64,000 nt of DNA. Origin: Orobanche coerulescens. Its lineage: Eukaryota; Streptophyta; Magnoliopsida; Lamiales; Orobanchaceae. The position numbers and the translations under genes were made by a program. Shown here piece after piece: positions 58,631 to 64,000 of this stretch (its first letter is position 1; every line of letters begins with the position of its first letter). The notes under the pieces are model-generated. The model was not told the DNA's origin, did not search any database, and worked only from the letters and a program-made list of their open reading frames with translations. The stretch covers positions 102,612,501 through 102,676,500 of the forward strand of contig CM065814.1 of assembly GCA_033398695.1 (NCBI GenBank), given 5' to 3'.

Positions 58631-59000
58631 ATTTATAATTTAACCTTAACATACATTAGCCCTTGTGCATAGCGTACATTATCGTCAAATGATAGCTTAC
58701 TGTCTCGATTCTGTACACGCTTACGTACGCTACACCATTAAGTTACGTATATAATAATCATAATTAGCGTACGCTATGTACATCCCTTAGCGTACGTTAA
58801 TCTCAGTTGACCTGCTTTTTCAAAAAGCTGTCCGGGCCACGCGGGGAATCTTATCTTGTATCCGTCCCGAGGTCGTCCATGTGCCGACCAATCTTATCAA
58901 TAATTAACTGCCTTACGTATGCTATGCCTTGCTCATAGCGTACGCTATCTGTGACTCGTAACGTATGCTACTCTTACTAGCTAGCGTACGCTACGACGTA
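58631..59000 (-). promoter_or_regulatory. Gy7 LTR promoter: palindromes and TATA box
   Basis: TATAAAT reads on the minus strand at 58637. About ten decayed palindromes (TAGCGTACGCTA, TTACGTACGCTA and others) lie upstream to about 59000. Confidence 0.58.
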
Positions 59001-59159
59001 GTTGCATGTATAAATTTACAAGGTTGATATGATCATGCACGTGGATACGAATACGGGAAAGATCATACTTCGATTATTGATATCACAAATTCGAATAATA
59101 CAGTTTTCAAATATGGATGAAAATACTCAACAATTTATCCGGATATTACATAACCCCCC

Positions 59160-60260
59160 CTTCTAAGCTGTATAATTATATACTGTGGCCAATAGTCTCC
59201 TTATGATATTACATGTGGTAATGCAGGTGATCGATGACATTCCAGCAGGAGCAAAATCTAGAAGCTGAAAGTTCCAAATAAGATGATTTTACTCATTTGG
59301 CTCGTTAAACACAGGCACTAATGTGGAATGGAAAAAAAGTGGGTTCACGCAAGAAGATTCTTGTCACAAATGCAGAGGAGCCCCAGAAAGTGTGGACCAT
59401 ATCTTGAGGAGATGTCCTACCGCTGATGCGATTTGGAGAAGAGTAGCCCCATGAATGGCCACAGACTGAAACTGGGATGAATCGTTCGACCTTTGGCCGT
59501 ATAAAAATGTGAGGGTGAGAGAGGCAAAAGAAGGACTAGGAATATAGAATGCAGTTTTGCAGTTACCTATTGATGGCTTTGGAAGTGGTAGAATGAAGAA
59601 GTCTTCTTTAATATCATCAAAGATATCGAACCGAAGATCAGTTGGCTTCGAAGCTAGTGCACGCAAATAGAAAGAGCATTTCTCCAAGCAATTAGATAGG
59701 GAGGGAGTGTTATAAATAAAAAAGAAACTTGGATTCGATGGGATAAACTAGATAAATGATGGATGATGCTCAACACAGATGGCAGCGTAAATAACACGAC
59801 GAATCATGCTGGGAGCGGAGGGGTCATTCAGGATGAACATGGGTTTGAAACTACGGAATTCTCATTAAATTTAGGATCATGTTCGATTGATGAAGCTGAG
59901 GCTAGAGATGTTCTTACAAGCCTAAAACTTGCTTGAAAAAAGGGTATAAGAAAGCTTTGGGTTGAAAGTGACTCTCAAAGGGTTGTCGACGAAACTAATG
60001 ATACAAGAATAATCGAGAGAGCCGCAGGGAATATGAGAAATATACTACAAGAATGTAGAAGATCTAAAGAGAAAGATTGGGACATCCATGTTTGTCAGAT
60101 TTACCATGAACTGAACAAAATGGCTGACTTTATGGCAAAACACGCCTTACAGTTTTCATTGGGGTTGAAAATCTTTGACACCGCTCCAGTGGAATCTCTG
60201 TTAGGGTTGTATACTGCAAAGCATACTTTATGCTTGTATTACCTTATTTCCCTGTAAGTA
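59160..60260 (+). pseudogene. L1-type LINE ORF2, C-terminal part (zf-RVT and RNase H)
   Basis: LKVPNKM near 59270 and CHKCRGAPESVDHILRRCP (59373-59430) mark the zinc-binding region after RT in plant L1 ORF2. An RNase H domain follows: MLNTDGSVNNTTNHAGSGG near 59770 with its first aspartate, VESDSQRVVDE near 59970, and the helical end HELNKMADFMAKHA near 60110-60150. Many stops and frame changes. Endonuclease and RT are missing to the left, where Gy7 begins. Confidence 0.82.
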
Positions 60261-60366
60261 CCTATGAGAATATTAATTACATTCAATCACATGTTTTGCA
60301 TATTTATTCACGTTATGGTTATGCAAATAAAATGTCTAGTTATTTTATATTGTAGATAATGTGGTG

Positions 60367-61645
60367 TGTTGGTGTCACACGGAATATCACATTATCGGTG
60401 CCTTATAAAATAATATAATAATTCACAACCTATATAATTGTTAGACAAATTATGTGAAAGGTTGTAGTGTATGCTTGCGATTAGTTGGTATTGACTTTTA
60501 GCATACATTAGCGTATTTGCATACATTGAACTGGATCGACGTGAGATAGTGTCTTTTGTACTAATTGTAAGAAGAACGTAAATCTCGGATAATTGTTGTT
60601 TCTCAATTCTAGGTATATAATATTTAATTGTGTATGTATAAGACTTATTGCTTTAATTTACCATGGGTGAGAGTCAAAATGATCGACTCAATAAGCTTCA
60701 TATCTTGGGCAATAATATTATTTATATGACAATTATTATTATTACTAAAAATCATGTCCCAAGTCGTGCAGGTTGATGATTTCCCCTTGAGGAGCTCGAT
60801 AATGATTATTATATTAAACTTTGCAGGTGGATTTAATTCCGATATAATAATAAGGTTCGAGTGGTACTACTCTTGGATAAGATATTAATTAATTAAAGTT
60901 GTCAGTAGCTTAAATTAATTAATGGACATTCGATATCTTAAATACTGGAAATGATAAATTTAAATAAGGAACCCGATTTCATAAATTTGGAATTGGGTAG
61001 GAATTGCAATATCAACTCTCTAGTAGACTGAGTTGATATTAATAGACTCAATATATTAGGAAATGTCTTAATATGGAAATTTGAGGTCTATTAGGAGTCC
61101 TTCCCTAATCCTCCTTAAATAGGACTTATGGATTCGGCCGTGATGATGGTTATTCTAATTTGTGAGATTGATTTTTTGTCTTGTGTTTAATTATGGATCT
61201 TGACTTGTGTCTTTGATTCCATAATTTAGATAACACATCAATTTTCTAAGAGTGTTTACATAATACTAGAAAATAAGGAAAAATCGAGTGACTCTCAAGA
61301 AAAAGGTTCAGCCGATCCCAAGTTAAAGTCCAAGGAAAATTCGGTAGATTGTTGCCCACACGACATCATGATATAGGCAAGATCATACTCTAGAAGATCT
61401 AAAGGTAGAAATACAAGGAGGTCGAGAGTAGAATTCGAAGACTTTGCTTCAAAGGTAACGTATTCTTAGATCTCTTAGATCTAGGATGAAAACTACGAAT
61501 TATCATAGTTAGACGCGTAGATTAATTTTATTCGTCTAGTTAATCTGTTAATTAATTAGTTGACGAGCCTAAATAGATCCAGTTCATGAGGGCCGATTTT
61601 AATAAATCAGAACCCCGAAGCTTCAATTGCGTTTTATTTCCAACA
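60367..61645 (+). repeat. Co4 5' LTR (1279 bp)
   Basis: TGTTGGTGTCACACGG to TTTATTTCCAACA. TATA-like TATATAATA near 60614 and TTAAATAGG near 61115; the second fits the promoter position of copia LTRs better. No CG palindromes. Confidence 0.78.
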
Positions 61646-61647
61646 AT

Positions 61648-61660
61648 TTGCATCGGAGCC
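61648..61660 (+). other. Co4 primer-binding site (variant)
   Basis: TTGCATCGGAGCC, three differences from the initiator methionine tRNA complement, two bases after the LTR end. Confidence 0.65.
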
Positions 61661-63037
61661 GGTTTTTAGGTTCCGTTCAATTTAATTAATTTGTGATTAA
61701 TTACTAGCAATTTAGGAATATTCATATATTATGATATTTGTAATATTTTTGCTAGAATTGTCTTCGAGGTGAATATGGTCCAATTATCATGGCTATATGA
61801 TTTAATTTATATTTTATGCATTTTTGGTAATTTGTCCCGGTTTTGAGGCATGTATAAGTTTTTCCAGTGAAAAAATCCACGGGTAGAATATGATTTTATT
61901 TTTCCTTGTAATTTTGTTGTAAATTCGGTGTATTTTATTTCGTGTAAAATTATAATCGAGTTGTAATACACAAAGTACGAAGGTAAAAGAAGTCCAGCAC
62001 GAAAAGGAGTCCCGATCGGACGAACGGACCGAGACCAGCCACCTAACGATCGGGTACGGCCTAGAGCATGCGGGCCAGGCCGCGAATGCCACTTGTTGGG
62101 TTAGGTAATGCAGCGGGTCGGGCTGTCCGGGTCGGGTCGTCCAATGTATGGTCCTGTTCGTCTTTTCCGCCGTTCGTTGCGTCCGTTGGTGCACAATATT
62201 TAAATTTGAAATTTTCTTGTGCAATTAATTTTGCATGAAAAAGAAAGTTTCTAAATTTGGAAATTTTGTGGGCCGACTGAGAAGAGGTGACGAGATGCTT
62301 GAAGCAGTTGGAGATTTCGAGCCGAAGATATTCTCGTTATTCAAAACGAGGAATAAAATCCATGAGAATTGGATTTAATTATCCAATTTATTTTATTGTT
62401 GGTTTTTATTGTTTTGGATGTATGGCATGTATGGATGTATGCGTGATATGTTTCTTGCACGTTAGGACGAGAAATTAAAAACCTCAAGGTTAAAATAACT
62501 AAGTGATTAAATTGATTTATTTTTTTAAATAAAATCAAATTGGTCTCCATAATTAATTTAAATTGTGAAGTAATTAGCATGCGCGTTGACATTAGGGTAT
62601 TCCTCCATATCAGATGTGATAATTATAGGTTCACTAGTTTTAAATTTCAAATGATAACATAAGGTAAATATTATTTTTTTATGATAGGACCTCTCCATCT
62701 GTAGGACTATTATTTAAAGATAAAATTTTAAGGATGTTAATTATGGTGTTCACTTAGATGTATTAATTAACAAGCTCCCCATCGGAATCTATGTTAATTA
62801 ATACATGGCCAAGAGGAACCAACTATTAATTATACTTGTCATAACGTAAATTGACTAGATAGTAAAATTAAAGATGTAAAACTCTACTTGAAAAATGTGT
62901 GTGTAAATGCCCACACGATCGTGGCTTACATATGCAGGTTTTTCGAGGTGTTGGTTGCTAGCATATATATTGTGTCTTGAGGTTTTTCAATATATTTTTA
63001 TATGCAGTATGTGATGAATGTTTTAATTTTATCTCAG
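61661..63037 (+). other. Co4 long leader, no gene
   Basis: Nearly 1.4 kb between primer site and gag. A GC-rich stretch (about 61980-62190) with CGGGTCGGGC words stands in AT-rich DNA. CATATGCAG|GTTTTT near 62939 could be a splice acceptor. Frames on either strand show no known domain. Confidence 0.55.
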
Positions 63038-63865
63038 ATGTTTTTCAATCCACTTGTTGTAATTCTCAAATAAAACAAAATAGATGGCACTAACTTTACT
63101 GATTGGAAACGCAATCTTAATATTGTCCTGACTGCTGAAGAACACAAGTTTGTTCTAACTGAGGAATGCCTATTGGAACCAGATACGGATTCGACACCTG
63201 ATGAGGTGAAAGAATACCGCAGATGGAAGAAATATGATGAGATGGCTTGCTATTACATCTTGGCTTCTTTAGCAAATGTATTGCAGCATCAGCATCACAA
63301 CATGGGCACGGCCGCGGAAATGATGAAAAATCTCGGCGAGATGTTTGGTCATCAGAACCGGGCGGCTAGGCAAAATGCTATGAGGGTCTTGATGACGACT
63401 CAAATGCCTGAAGGAACCCCGATAAGGGATCATGTTCTAGAGCTGATTTCTCATCTAAACGAACTTGATATCTTAGGGGCTACTATTGATGCGGAAACAC
63501 AGGTCGATATCATCCTAGGCACCTTACCCAGGAGCTTTGAGAAGTTCCGCCTAAACTACAATATGAATCGCAGGGAGTATACCTTGGCGGAATTGCTGAC
63601 AGAGCTTCAAGCTGCAGAAGGTCTCTTTAGGCAAGGGTATCAAGTTCTTAAGGCTACTGATGTTTTGACTTCTGAACCCAAGTGGGGGAAGAAGAAGAAA
63701 TAAGTGGCAACTCTAAAGGTGAAAAGCAAGGCTCCTCGCCCTGAGGCAAACAAAAATCCAAAGAAAAAGTGCTACAAGTGCGGTCAGAAAGGACATTTTA
63801 AAGCGGACTGCCCTGCTCTTAAGAAAGGTATGTCTCGTACACTAGTAGTCAAAATATGTTTGGCA
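63038..63865 (+). pseudogene. gag: Co4 gag pseudogene
   Basis: I propose the ATG at 63038 (MFFNPLVVILK), in frame with the gag domain (GTNFTDWKRNLNIVL, then MPEGTPIRDHVLELI and YTLAELLTELQAAEGLF, UBN2-type). TAA at 63071-63073 and TAA at 63701-63703 break it. One CCHC knuckle CYKCGQKGHFKADC at 63768-63809. Basic linker KKKK before and after. Confidence 0.87.
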
Positions 63866-64000
63866 GCTTGTTCTTCCACTTCATGGATGGTTGATTAAGG
63901 CTCCACTGATCATGTTTGCTTTGGTTCGCATGGTTTTAAGGTAACCAAGCAGCTTAGTGCGGGCGAGATTACTATCAACTGGGGGTGACTATTCCAGGCC
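63866..64000 (+). pseudogene. pol: Co4 protease start
   Basis: SSTSWMVD then TAA at 63896-63898 then GSTDHVC: the stop replaces the serine of the protease DSG triad. A second stop follows at 63986-63988. The element continues past the window. Confidence 0.8.

Larger units (their letters stand above)
52768..59150 (-). mobile_element. Gy7: Ty3/gypsy element of the Gy1 family, 3' part deleted
   Basis: Minus orientation: 5' LTR 59150-56779, primer site 56772-56760, gag 56543-55513, pol 55512-52768. It stops in the middle of integrase at the Gy6 junction. The LTR resembles that of Gy1 in order and sequence. Confidence 0.93.
56779..59150 (-). repeat. Gy7 5' LTR (2372 bp)
   Basis: Plus-strand ends TGTAACACCCCCG and CCGGATATTACA. 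It contains the CTCGAG palindrome (56991-57002), acceptor 57108, two 73-bp repeats, GC donor 57497/57496, a second palindrome block (57700-57875), first donor 58401/58400, TATA 58637-58631 and the main palindrome block (58640-59000). Confidence 0.93.
60367..64000 (+). mobile_element. Co4: Ty1/copia element, 5' part, cut by window end
   Basis: 5' LTR 60367-61645, primer-like site, a long leader, gag and the first residues of protease; the rest lies beyond 64000. The LTR ends TGTTGG and CCAACA mirror each other. The gag differs from Co1-Co3 and has no coiled coil, so this is another copia lineage. Confidence 0.85.

Noticed and set aside
61814..62224. 136-residue minus-strand ORF
   Set aside because: Lies in the Co4 leader, no recognisable domain and no matching regulatory context.

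Overview
This is plant nuclear DNA. I judge it a eudicot from the kinds of element present, but the window has no host gene that would settle the species. Almost every base I can assign belongs to retrotransposons, most of them nested and broken. I found no intact host gene, tRNA, rRNA, DNA transposon or CRISPR array. There are seven Ty3/gypsy elements or fragments (Gy1-Gy7; the coding ones are chromovirus-like, most like the Tekay/Del lineage, with a chromodomain-like end after integrase), four Ty1/copia elements (Co1-Co4; Co1-Co3 look like Sireviruses), one solo LTR (S1), one RTE-type LINE and pieces of L1-type LINE. The names are local labels.

Layout. 1-5437: 3' part of Gy1 (+), inserted in the pol end of Gy2 (5438-6010). 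6015-8122: remnant pol and 3' LTR of Gy3 (+). 8123-30294: Co1 (-), a Sirevirus-like element opened by two full-length gypsy insertions, Gy4 (+, 9615-19026, target duplication AGACT) and Gy5 (-, 20401-29450, target duplication CTTCA). 30295-31561: unassigned DNA with a cluster of CG-rich palindromes. 31579-34182: RTE LINE (-) with a 17-bp target duplication, itself split by solo LTR S1. 34458-35576: L1 ORF1 (+). 35577-44519: Co3 (+), whose 5' LTR is split by the gag-only element Co2 (-, 36657-41009). 44520-52767: Gy6 (+), inserted in the integrase of Co3. 52768-59150: Gy7 (-). About 59160-60260: L1 ORF2 end (+). 60367-64000: Co4 (+), cut by the window end.

How the parts relate. None of these elements is intact: all polyproteins carry stops or frameshifts. 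Gy6 (one frame, three stops) and Gy5 (LTRs differing at about 32 of 2060 sites counted by eye) look youngest. The junction at 52767 joins a Gy6 3' LTR stub to the middle of the Gy7 integrase, and one large deletion there would explain several truncations at once.

The most interesting signal is in the LTRs. (1) Arrays of 10-12 bp palindromes with two CpGs (core RCG-NN-CGY, for example TTACGTACGTAA, TAGCGTGCGCTA, TTACGGCCGTAA) sit just upstream of the TATA box in gypsy LTRs and also in a copia LTR. (2) All six gypsy LTR types with sequence across the leader share splice-like signals in the same order: NAG|GTA donor, acceptor, a 67-88 nt exon, a second donor that is AAG/GAG|GCAAGTA (a GC-AG intron) in five of six, a CTAAC or CTGAC branch site built into a CCCC-GGGG hairpin, then a CAG acceptor. 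This suggests a two-intron 5' leader inside the LTR. Both are inferences from sequence and testable with transcripts.
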